A stretch of DNA of 27,885 bases from Globomyces pollinis-pini. Lineage: Eukaryota > Chytridiomycota > Chytridiomycetes > Rhizophydiales > Globomycetaceae. The notes under the pieces were generated by a model. It did no database searches and had not been told where the DNA came from. It saw nothing but the letters and a program-made list of their open reading frames with translations. The position numbers were made by a program, and so were the translations under genes. The DNA lies in assembly GCA_025399215.1 (NCBI GenBank), contig MU621312.1, positions 1 through 27,885 of the forward strand. Reading direction: 5' to 3'. Within the stretch, counting starts at the first letter, position 1; each line of letters starts with the position of its first letter. This document shows, in pieces, positions 1 to 8,590 of this stretch.

Positions 1-333
1 TCAATCGACCGTGTCAATTTCCCTGCCATTGATGTAAAAGAAACCAAAGACGCGTTCGCCATCTCTGCCAATGTCCCTGGTTATACCAAAGATCAAGTCA
101 CCATTCAATTACATGATAACGTTCTTGAAATCTCTGGTCATTATGATAAGGAAGAAGAAAAGAAGAATGAAAAGTATTTACACAAAGAAAGAGTTCATTC
201 ACAATTTACACGTCGTATTCCATTACCTGATACTGTGAACTCTGATCAAGTGACTGCCAATTTGAAAGATGGTGTCCTGAATGTCAGTATCCCTAAAGGA
301 CAACCAAAGAAGAAGTCTATCACTATTCAGTAA
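1..333 (+). CDS. Small heat shock protein (Hsp20/alpha-crystallin), 3' part
   Basis: The frame is open from the left edge to TAA at 331-333, giving the last 110 residues of an ATP-independent holdase chaperone. The alpha-crystallin domain is clear: a VPGYTKDQVTIQL strand pair, then VLEISG, a charged Lys/Glu loop, the F-x-R-R-I-P-L-P segment, and the conserved L-K-D-G-V-L-N-V-S-I-P hairpin. The C-terminal I-T-I is the usual I-x-I oligomerisation motif. The start and N-terminal region lie outside the window. No intron is seen in this part. An AATAAA-like element about 20 bases after the stop fits a poly-A signal. Confidence 0.93.
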   Translation, partial: SIDRVNFPAIDVKETKDAFAISANVPGYTKDQVTIQLHDNVLEISGHYDKEEEKKNEKYLHKERVHSQFTRRIPLPDTVNSDQVTANLKDGVLNVSIPKGQPKKKSITIQ

Positions 334-452
334 ACTTTGGAACTTTCTTCAATAAACATATTTTTCATTTAATGCTTGTTGGTAACTATTGAGTCTTGTT
401 AAATCTTTCGTAAGCTATTAATCTATAATCTATTGAATTCATGTAATTTGAA

Positions 453-486
453 ATTTGAAATTTATTAGACAGTAGAAATTTCAAAT
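453..486. repeat. Short inverted repeat (11-bp arms)
   Basis: Perfect 11-bp arms at 453-463 (ATTTGAAATTT) and 476-486 (AAATTTCAAAT) are separated by 12 bases. It lies between the Hsp20 3' end and the 3' end of the transposase remnant. It could form a small hairpin or be a worn transposon-end sequence. AT-rich repeats of this size also arise by chance. Confidence 0.4.
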
Positions 487-527
487 ATAGGAGAATGAAA
501 TGAAAGTATGGAATAACGTTACAAACT

Positions 528-926
528 TTATTGATCTTCATGCTTTTTTGAATTTAAATTGCTATACTTCATCATTTGGAACGACTGAAGGTTATGGCGT
601 TTCAAAACCTTGACAATGGTTTGATGATGTGCACTAACTGATGCTACTTGTCCAAGCTTCTTGATTGAATACTGAGGATTGGCTTTGGCAACTCTAATCA
701 AATGTCTTTCGGCCCTGTCTTGAATTTTGAGTGGTCTCCCAGAAGACTTTTTAGGTATCAAATGTCCATTCGTCTTGGCCAATTTCGCCCATCGATGCAA
801 TGTAGATAAATGAATTCCCGTGAGATGATTTTCATGGATGTCCTTGACTTCTTTTCCCTGTAATAAAAGATCAATGAAGTCGGCTTTTTCTTGTTGACTA
901 TGTAACATGCAGTAAAAATTTCTCAT
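528..926 (-). pseudogene. Tc1/mariner-like transposase N-terminal fragment
   Basis: An ATG-started 132-aa frame contains the paired-like double helix-turn-helix of Tc1-family transposases. The first HTH covers roughly residues 10-50 (an S-Q-Q-E-K-A-D-F-I-D-L-L start). It is followed by the SGRPLKIQDRAERHLIR linker (the usual 'SGRP' AT-hook-like linker). The second HTH is at about 80-112 (YSIKKLGQVASVSAHHQTIV). The DDE catalytic domain of about 200 residues that should follow is absent, in this frame and in the 200 bases downstream. It therefore cannot be an active transposase. It is most likely a truncated remnant; a domesticated DNA-binding protein is possible because the frame is intact. 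Confidence 0.7.
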
Positions 927-1340
927 AGTTTATTCATACCCATGTATTGGTTTGTCCAGAGTTCAATATAGCGTGCATGATATCGTTGCATTCGAATTAA
1001 ATTCGTAAATTCATCCAAATTGATTGCCATTCCCGTACTTATAAAACTTTTATGACGTTTTATGTTCAAGAGCTTTGGATTGATTTGAATTCTTTCTGCT
1101 ATGAGGCACTAAACGAATTTGCATCGTTGTAGCCGAAGAAGAGCAATGCAAAGTAGAAATGGCTGAAAATTTGGTTGGATGCGAAGTCGTTGCAAATCTG
1201 GATGGAAGCTATATGGTTGACAAACTTCGACAAGTGTCCTGTACAAATGCACATATTTTATGCAATTGTATGTATTGATTCTACACATAACTGAAATATA
1301 ATTAATTTCAAGTTGAATTGATTTTATTAGAACCTATGGT
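927..1340. other. Intergenic stretch with one unassigned open frame
   Basis: This gap lies between the transposase remnant and the eEF1B-gamma-like gene. The only notable content is a plus-strand open frame at 1105-1278 (57 codons, first ATG at 1159) with seven cysteines. It starts directly after a stop and ends just after a GTATGT that looks like a 5' splice site, so it could be an exon or a relic. I do not recognise it. Confidence 0.35.
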
Positions 1341-2013
1341 TCAAGGTTCACGCATCTTGGGACATATAACCACATCACCAATAACCAATCTGAATTGACT
1401 TTGGTTGATACAGGTACGGAACCATCGAGTTACATTTGGTACATCACTAGTGAATTCAGAATCAAAGACGTTTTTGTAAAAGTCAAGTAAGGTCATGGAA
1501 AGGGAGATGTCAGCCAAGGTGATTCGATCACCAACGAGGAAGGTACTATGATTAATTTGATGAGTGATACCGGTTGGAGAGATGTTTGTTTAAGGAAAGG
1601 AGGATTCGTTTGGCTTGAGCTTTGGCACGATCGAGTGATGGTGGATCGGCAGGTAGATAGCCTAACACTGGGTATAACCAGGCAGCTTGGATGTAGAGGA
1701 ACTCGTTAGAGGCTACATGAACGAATTGATGGACAAGAGCGATTTCTTTCTTGTTTTTTCCATACAAGGTTGTCCCTTCAACATCAGCAATAAAGTGAGT
1801 GATTGCATTGCTTTCAACCAAATGAAATCCGTCGTTTGATTCAAAGGCTGGTACTTTTCCCAATGGGAACTTAGCCAGGAACTCTTTTGATTTGTTATCT
1901 ACACCCAGTTGGATATGAACTTCTTCAACATTCAAATGATTGTATTTAGCTGCAATCAGCGCTTGATATACTTTATAGTTGTTTGGATACGTGTAAATCT
2001 TGCCAATAGACAT
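1341..2013 (-). CDS. eEF1B-gamma-like protein, GST domains only
   Basis: Two exons (1571-2013 and 1341-1545) are joined over a 25-nt intron at 1546-1570, giving 215 aa. The splice is fixed by homology: joining CCG to TACC restores NKHLSNRTFLVGDRITLADI, the classic eEF1B-gamma GST-C signature. Residues 1-80 are a GST-N thioredoxin fold (KIYTYPNNYK, FPLGKVPAFES, LVESNAITHFIAD). Residues 90-210 are GST-C, ending NVTRWFRTCINQSQFRLVIG. Full-length eEF1B-gamma continues with a linker and a C-terminal EF1G domain of about 160 residues. Here TGA follows directly after MREP and no EF1G sequence appears downstream. It may be a GST-only paralogue or a gene that lost its 3' half. In eEF1B complexes the GST part scaffolds the nucleotide-exchange subunits. 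Confidence 0.85.
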
Positions 2014-2173
2014 TTAAAAAATAAAAAAAATTGATTGCAATAGTTGTTTATGATCAAGCCATTAATTATGGATTTGGTTTCGTGTTCAAAGAAAGGAAAA
2101 CGTTTTCACTCAAAAGTTCATTTGCACAACTCAACATAAAATCACAAAATACCATTGTCAATGAGAACTATAT

Positions 2174-3141
2174 TTAAGCAGAGGTGGATTTGCGGGTAGA
2201 AGACAAACGACGCTTTTGGTGAAGTTCAGCACGCTTTTCCTTCTTTTCCTTGACACGAAGAGCAAGAACCTTGGCGTATTCAGTAGCGTCTTCTCTGGAA
2301 CGTTCCAAGTTAGCACGCTTAACAGCCTTAAGGTGTCTCTTACGTTGAACTGTACGAGGAGTAACAAGACGTTGGATCTTTGGAGCCTTGGTGTTCATCT
2401 TTCCTTCGTGCTTCTTGGATGGGATTTCACGACGGATAACATACTTGGTAACATCATCTTCCTTGGTCAAGTTGAACATTTTTCTGATGTTGGAAGCACG
2501 TTTTGGTCCAAGACGTTTTGGGACTTGGACGTCAGTCAATCCAGGAATATCGTTTTCACCTAAACAATTGAGATTAGACTATATTCACAAAAATATGAGA
2601 GTATGGATGAATATATCCAGATATAAATAAATAAAGAATACATACCTTGTTTAACGACAACAAGGGAAAGAGCAGCGATGTCAGCAGCGACGATACATCC
2701 TCTAACGGATTTTCGCTTACGTTCACCAGTACGACGAGGACGGTAACAAGAGTGACCCTTTGCTAACAAAAGACGAACACGGTGTGGGAGAAGGACACCT
2801 TGTTTCATTGGGAAACCTTGCTTGTCATTTCCACCAGTGATTTTAAAGACGTAACCCTTGAATTCGTCACCAAGAGCGTCAGCCTTGACTTCTTGGGACA
2901 TACGCTTTTCGTAAAAGATACGGCTAAATGATTAGCAAGTATGGAATACATTTTCTTTTCATCATCGATTTCAACCATCTTTTGGGCCCCAGTAGCAGGG
3001 AAAGCGATATTAAGCTATACGGTTAGTATAAGAACAAAACATCCATCCATCCAAGGAACAGTGATGGTTCATAAGTTAGGATGGAAGGTTAAGTTGATAG
3101 TGTATTAAGTTGATAGTTGATTGTTGATGACTTACTTTCAT
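2174..3141 (-). CDS. RPS6: 40S ribosomal protein S6 (eS6)
   Basis: Four exons (3136-3141, 2950-3014, 2646-2923, 2174-2559) encode 244 aa, close to the usual 236-250. Introns are 121 nt (3015-3135), 26 nt (2924-2949) and 86 nt (2560-2645). The first exon is only ATG AAA, a common arrangement in ribosomal protein genes. The 26-nt intron is proven by homology: removing it restores [18 protein letters not shown], where the unspliced frame breaks. Diagnostic eS6 blocks are [50 protein letters not shown] and [13 protein letters not shown]. The C-terminus [12 protein letters not shown] keeps the RRxSS phosphorylation cluster known from S6 kinase targets. It sits head-to-head with CHO2. Confidence 0.96.
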
Positions 3142-3251
3142 GCTGTGCTAAATGTAAAGAATTGTGAAAATAATTTGAGTATTTACTAACGCCACACGCT
3201 ATCCAAAATACAAAGACACTAACGAATACCCTTTGATTGTCAATTGGAAAT
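3142..3251. promoter_or_regulatory. Bidirectional promoter region between RPS6 and CHO2
   Basis: Only 110 bases separate the two start codons, which point in opposite directions, so both 5' UTRs and core promoters must fit here or reach into first introns. The RPS6 121-nt first intron starts six bases inside its coding sequence and may hold regulatory sites. I see no clear TATA box. Confidence 0.55.
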
Positions 3252-6200
3252 ATGAGTGTCAATGACTCCTCAATTCAACCTCAGTATCAGGAAGGGAGAA
3301 GATACAAGGATGACTCGGTCTTTTACTTCCCTTCGGACTTGGCTGGTTTTCCCTTGTTTTGGGGGGATAAACTAGCCGCTTGCGAGTATGCAACTGCTGC
3401 CTGTTGCTTAATTCAATTATTCATTGGTAAATTACTGTCTTCTTCTCTATTGTTCTCGTCATTTTTGTTCCTCAATAGAAAACTAATTGTCAGGATACAA
3501 CGCTGATACTTGGTTATTACTTGCTTGGTTTCTCTTTTGGCGTGTACTATCTTTAGTCTCGCTTGGTTGGTTGCTTACCTTACAATCAACCAATTCAACC
3601 ATCGTCACTTTTTTAGCTACATACGGCCTAGGAAGAAATCCAAAATCACCTAGATCTCCATGGACTTGTTACTGGATCAATCAAGTGAACATATATATGT
3701 CCAGAAACACTGGTGCAGACTATCATTATGATGTATTTCTGTTCACAACTGATCATAGACTCTTCCTCTAGAATTCAATTCATGGATTTTATTTAGACAA
3801 CTAGCATTTTTTCTACTTACAAACGATACCCTATCATACATACTGCTTGTACGATCTTGTGGTAGTTTCGAATTCAATTCATTCCGCTCTTGTACGATGT
3901 TTGTTGGAGGGTTTTTGTTGGTATTACTCAATATTTGGATTCGAATTGATATAGCACAAACTGTTGAACCATATACACAATGTAATTGTCAATTCACTTA
4001 AACTAGATTGGGGATCGTTTTTCTTTTACATGGATACAAGTAAATCAGATACAGATAGCTTCTATGGTCGTATACCACATCCTATGTATTCTGTAGGTTA
4101 TATTGGGTATTATGGAATGGCTTTGATTACACAAAGCTACATTGTTCTTTTTGCTAGTTTAGCGTCGCATATCGCACAAATTGCGTTCTTGTATATAATT
4201 GAACGACCACATGCAAAAAAAATCAATAAACGATACACGGATCACAGTAACATGAATCATCTGACTTTAGGTTATGGTAATCAGTGTTGATTTATAGTAG
4301 ATCAATATGATCATGATAAAGAATATGCTAGACTATTGCATTTATATTTCGACCATGGTATGATAGTATTCAAGAATATCAATATCTTCAGAACGGGTGA
4401 TCTTCTAACGCTCTTTATTGTCTTTTATACACTATTTTCAAGTTTTTCGGTTGGGCCCATCAACTCTACTTACACTTATATATATTATATAGGGTATATA
4501 TTTCATCTGATTATCTAGGCAACCTATTTTTTGGAGAATCATACATACATATGGACTAGGTGCCATTCTTCATTTACAGAAAACAAACAAATTCTGGACA
4601 AGGAGATTTATCAGACATGGTGAAGGTCTTCGAGAAGCTTTTCATCATTGGAAAATGTATAACAATTGATATTTATATCTAGTCTCTTTAATCTAACTTT
4701 GACAATGAGTTATGTTAGTTTTGTTATTTGCTCCTATCGTTGTTACTTTCTTCCATCCGATTTTGGAACAGATGGGATTTTGTTACGACATACCATCGGC
4801 ATTGTACCCTACTCTCTCATTAACCCCTAGTTGTTTATCGCTTTGCATTGCTGGATCACAGTATCTGTCTATCAAGTGATTGGTCCCCTAGGATGGTTTC
4901 ATGGTGACTATTTTATCGAATCGCTTCAGTTTCGATACAAGATGAAACGAACGGGGATTTACAAGTATCTTGATCACCCTTTACTATTTACGTTTTCATG
5001 CTGGGGTATGGTTTTGATCTGTAGTTCATGGTCTTTATTGTGGATTACAGTGTTTGGACAAGTGTCACATGGTTTGTTTTTCTGGTTTGTTGAACAACCA
5101 CATTTGAAATCATTGGCATCAAATATTGAATATACAGAACCTCAACCACTCCAAGCCATTAACTCGATGCCGAAAAATGATAGTTTCGAAACGTTATATA
5201 GTACAGAGCTCAACCATCGTAAATCTCGATCTCGGGTGAGTAGTGTAATGGAGTCACTATCTGATTCGTATGCAAGTAGCGATAACCCGAATCAATCTTA
5301 CAATCCATCACCTAGTCCCGGTACCAACAGCCCACTGTCTACCGGATACGTTCGTGAAACTCTTAAACTAGTCGTTCAGGAATTAGAGGATATGCTGGAT
5401 ACGGCGAAACCACATGTACAAGCAATGGTACAGAAAACACAACGAGGAGTTGTCAATCTGGCTAATGCGTAAGAACAGTCGATTAACTATTTAGTGCGCG
5501 TTTGGAGGAATCATTACCACCAAGTGAACTACCACTACATCTGTACAGTCTAACATTCACCAAACCTGCGGATGATAGTGGTATTGTTCGTTATCAAATT
5601 GGCGAACCTATCGAGATCCAGTTTACTGGTTGTCGTGAACGTATGAAACGCAAAGACTGGATTGGTATCTATGCTATTGACCAGAATTTCGACACCAATA
5701 TCACAACGTCATCATGTAAAACGCGTTGGAGGTATGCTAGTGGAGGATCCAAGTTCATCCCCACTTCCATCATCACCACGGACGATACCACTCTATTTTC
5801 CAAGTCCACAACGGGTACTCGTATGTTTGGTGAAACGCCAATCATTTTGCGGCCATCGTCAGAATCGGGGTTACGAGTAGTCCAGGGCACGTTGCTGTTT
5901 AGCAAACAACAGGTACCATGGGAACTTGGGACGTATACATTTCGATACCATCATGATGGCAAATACAATGTATTGGCAATTTCAAAACCATTTGAAATTG
6001 TATTGACCGTACCTGAACATATCAATCCATACATGAATGTATTAGAGACACTTAAGCCGGTGATTGAACGATGTCTCGATCTCACAACCGATGATGAACC
6101 ACTTGAAGTCACTGAAGGTATGTTGGAACGACTTCTTGTCCCTACAGGACTCATTCAATCAGGTAATTTCTTTTCCATAACCATAGTTCCATTACTCAAA

Positions 6201-6353
6201 TATCGAACACAAGTAGCTAAACGAATTGTTTACTGTGTATTTGTATTGTATAGGGTAGAGTTCAGTACTAGTGCTATTGAGAGTATGTATTCGATTGAAA
6301 TGTTGGCGGAACGAATTCAAAATGCTCAAAAGTTGCTTGGAAATTCATTGTAA
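3252..6353 (+). CDS. CHO2: Phosphatidylethanolamine N-methyltransferase (CHO2 type)
   Basis: This ER membrane enzyme transfers methyl groups from S-adenosylmethionine to phosphatidylethanolamine, the first step of the Kennedy-independent route to phosphatidylcholine. Ten exons give 920 aa (yeast Cho2 is 869). Introns: 3427-3493, 3733-3758, 3982-4006, 4277-4297 (borders ambiguous), 4494-4518, 4657-4682, 4804-4830, 5469-5494 and 6163-6258. Each short one restores a known Cho2 segment, e.g. DTLPLEFNSWILFRQ and TQYWGSFFFYMD. Two methyltransferase halves carry PHPMYSVGYIGYYG (His about 237) and YLDHPLLFTFSCWG (His about 503), with RPH and QPH motifs after them. Many hydrophobic helices are present. 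The C-terminal soluble domain contains the conserved DWIGIY (about 721). The start is the first ATG in frame; an upstream TTG was not used. The 96-nt last intron is in frame without stops and might be retained. Confidence 0.95.
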
Positions 6354-6403
6354 TTGTGATGGTTGTAGAATTTTAAATAAACATTATCCATCCTTGTACT
6401 TTA

Positions 6404-6462
6404 GATTCTACTACTAGATATAGTTAATGGTACTCTTGATTCTACTACTACTAGATATAGTT
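6404..6462. repeat. Imperfect direct repeat in the CHO2 3' flank
   Basis: Two copies of GATTCTACTACTAGATATAG-type sequence occur at 6404-6425 and 6438-6462. The second has one extra ACT triplet. It is probably a local replication-slippage duplication in non-coding DNA. Confidence 0.6.
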
Positions 6463-6539
6463 GAATTCATTGTAAATTTCTTTGTGTTTTTTTGATGAAT
6501 CAACATCAGTCAGAGTCAAAAATCATGAACAAGAAAAAC

Positions 6540-6547
6540 TATAAAAA
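6540..6547 (+). promoter_or_regulatory. TATA box of the first universal stress gene
   Basis: TATAAAAA lies about 28 bases before the start codon of the universal stress protein. This spacing would give a very short 5' leader. It is the clearest TATA-like element upstream of any recognised gene in the window. Confidence 0.5.
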
Positions 6548-6574
6548 GCAAGTAAATGATGGAATGGAATCAAA

Positions 6575-7130
6575 ATGACAGAATCCAAATTCAATCATGA
6601 AATTGTATACACAAGTAACCTACCATTCACTCCTAAACGTACCATCTTGATGCCTGTTGATGACTCTCCAAATTCAAAGTATACCATTCAATATGCTATT
6701 AAAAATATTTTACATTCGGATATCGATCAAATTGTATTACTAAATGCAAGACCAATTAGAACTTCTGAATTATACAATTCTCTGGTAAATTCAAATACCT
6801 CTCTCTCAAATATGCAAAGTATCTTGATTTGATATTAAACAATTAGCGGATTTAACTGAACTAATCACCAAAGAACGTGACTTATCTGTTCGTATGTTGA
6901 ATGAACTTGGCAAAGAATTAACAGCACTGGGTTTTCATGTTCGTGGAATATCCACATCTGGAGAACCACGAATGGTGATTGATCATAAAATTGCTAGTGT
7001 GAAACCAGATTTGGTTGTGATGGCTAGTCATGGGAAAGGTGCTATTGCTCGTGCTTTACTTGGATCGGTTTCACAACATGTATTGAATACTTCCCCTGTT
7101 CCTGTTGTACTTGTACCTTTACATAAATAA
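6575..7130 (+). CDS. Universal stress protein A family protein (copy 1)
   Basis: Two exons (6575-6818, 6847-7130) around a 28-nt intron encode 175 aa. It is a single UspA fold. It opens with PKRTILMPVDDSPNS (strand 1 with the nucleotide-contacting Asp) and has KPDLVVMASHGKG. It ends with the ATP-loop form A-x-x-G-x9-G-S (ASHG to LGSVSQHVL) and PVPVVLVP. In ATP-binding Usps the first loop residue is usually Gly; here it is Ala. Such proteins bind ATP or act as dimeric stress factors; the exact role is unknown. The second copy, at 26949-27468, has its intron at the same place and in the same phase, so they are duplicates. Confidence 0.9.
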
Positions 7131-7635
7131 TGATTGTTTTGCATTGATACTAGTAGTTTGATTGTTCTGTGTATATTTTGTTAATTTGTATGATAGAATG
7201 GCCCTTTCTCGAGTCTGAAATTAAGAACTTTGAGATTGAACTTGTGAATTGTGGTTGGTATATTGCCATCAATATGCTCTTTGTATTGATAATGGATTGA
7301 TTTCACATGTCTGTCCTATCAAATTCAACAAACGACAAGCCAACAAGTGTAACACGATTTGAATTGAATTTATGGTGGATACAATGACGCAATTAGTTTG
7401 ATACTCAATGAACCTGCAATGTACTACTGCCTAAACAGAACTGCTAATAGGTATCAATGTACACTATGCTTCATTAGAATTGGGTGACACAGATAGGCGT
7501 GTGGACCAAACACACAATCAGTTTCTGATGGTTTCAAAGCAAAAATTGGGAGATTGTGGAATTGTTTGAGAAGTGCCCATTTCAGCCTCATTCTGTTAAA
7601 TACTCTGGGTTTGGAAGAAAGATTAAAGTAGAAGT
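7131..7635. other. Intergenic region without a supported gene
   Basis: About 500 bases lie between the first universal stress gene and the FUN14 gene. A frame near its end (from 7556) has no ATG at its start and overlaps the FUN14 coding start in another frame. I see no repeat, RNA gene or clear promoter box. Confidence 0.5.
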
Positions 7636-8280
7636 ATGGAGTATATCGGACGGTTGTTCAATGCAAAACCTACGACCATATCTGTTCCAATCAGTCAATA
7701 TGGACAGCCATTGGATCTGCTACAACCAAATTCAAAAACACCGGTTGTGAATCAAGTCAAACCACAGGAATCTGTTCGTGACGATTCATTCAATACCAGT
7801 TTGCCAACAAAAGAAAATCAACCTGTCACTACTTCACTAATGACCGAAGTATCTTTGAATGATATTTCAAAATCATTTGCCATTGATTTCACTAAACCAC
7901 TTTACCAACAACTACCTGATCCGTACACGAAATTCAAAAGCATGTTTAATGAAGCATTGAATGTAAAAGAAGCGGGTATCAGTGGAGTTTTTGGAGCTAT
8001 AGCTGGCTACACAGTCAAAAAATTCACACGAAGTATTTCAATAGCGGTGGGTACAGGTGTTGTAACTGCATCTGCGCTCTCTCGCTCGGATCTCATCCGA
8101 GTCAATTGGAATAAAGTGGAAGACATGTTAGTCAAATATGGTGACATTGATGGAGATGGACTAGTAACTAAATCAGATTTCAACCTCATAGCCAAGAGGT
8201 TGACAGAAAAGGCAGCGTCTAAATTTCCATCACTGACGAGTACCATAACCTCATTCGTGATTGGCTATCGACTTGGATAA
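7636..8280 (+). CDS. FUN14-family mitochondrial membrane protein with EF-hand
   Basis: One uninterrupted 214-aa frame. Residues 1-105 are polar, low-complexity and probably disordered. Residues 106-160 match the FUN14 core: a Gly-rich amphipathic segment GISGVFGAIAGYTVKK, a second hydrophobic stretch, then IRVNWNKVEDML, equivalent to the conserved 'I-x-V-N-W' of FUNDC1/FUN14. Residues 170-181 (DIDGDGLVTKSD) are a textbook EF-hand loop with Asp or Ser at the calcium ligands and Gly at position 6. The C-terminus, about 195-214, is again hydrophobic with a final G-Y-R-L-G. FUN14 proteins sit in the mitochondrial outer membrane and, in animals, act in mitophagy and ER contacts. The calcium link is inferred from the loop. 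Confidence 0.82.
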   Translation: MEYIGRLFNAKPTTISVPISQYGQPLDLLQPNSKTPVVNQVKPQESVRDDSFNTSLPTKENQPVTTSLMTEVSLNDISKSFAIDFTKPLYQQLPDPYTKFKSMFNEALNVKEAGISGVFGAIAGYTVKKFTRSISIAVGTGVVTASALSRSDLIRVNWNKVEDMLVKYGDIDGDGLVTKSDFNLIAKRLTEKAASKFPSLTSTITSFVIGYRLG

Positions 8281-8590
8281 CAATAGCTGATATATCGGTA
8301 GATGAGTACTGCTCGAGTAAATCCGGTATATCAGCAAAATGGATTGTACATATCCGAGACCTCATAATTATCTAATAAAACCTCATATTAATGTTTGTCA
8401 AAAAGCTTGTTTCTTGTACTGAGTACACAATGGCACACATAGAATGAATTAAAGGTACACAACGATTTGAGTGGTTCATCGTACGTCTTTACACTCAGTG
8501 TACAGCAGTAAGTATCGGTACTTGGTGTAATATATCAAGTTTTTTCCAATGGAATGAATTTCTTTCCCAAAACAACGAACGGCAAATTCA
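8281..8590. other. Intergenic region, nothing recognised
   Basis: This 310-base stretch between the FUN14 and PPR genes holds several GTAC-rich short palindromic words but no frame, RNA gene or promoter box that I can support. Confidence 0.5.

Noticed and set aside
453..1100. Complete Tc1 element with terminal inverted repeats
   Set aside because: The 11-bp inverted repeat lies entirely on one side of the transposase fragment and no matching end was found on the other side; the catalytic domain is missing.
2216..2630. Plus-strand open frames across the eS6 gene
   Set aside because: They are antisense to highly conserved eS6 coding sequence and have no protein-like features of their own.
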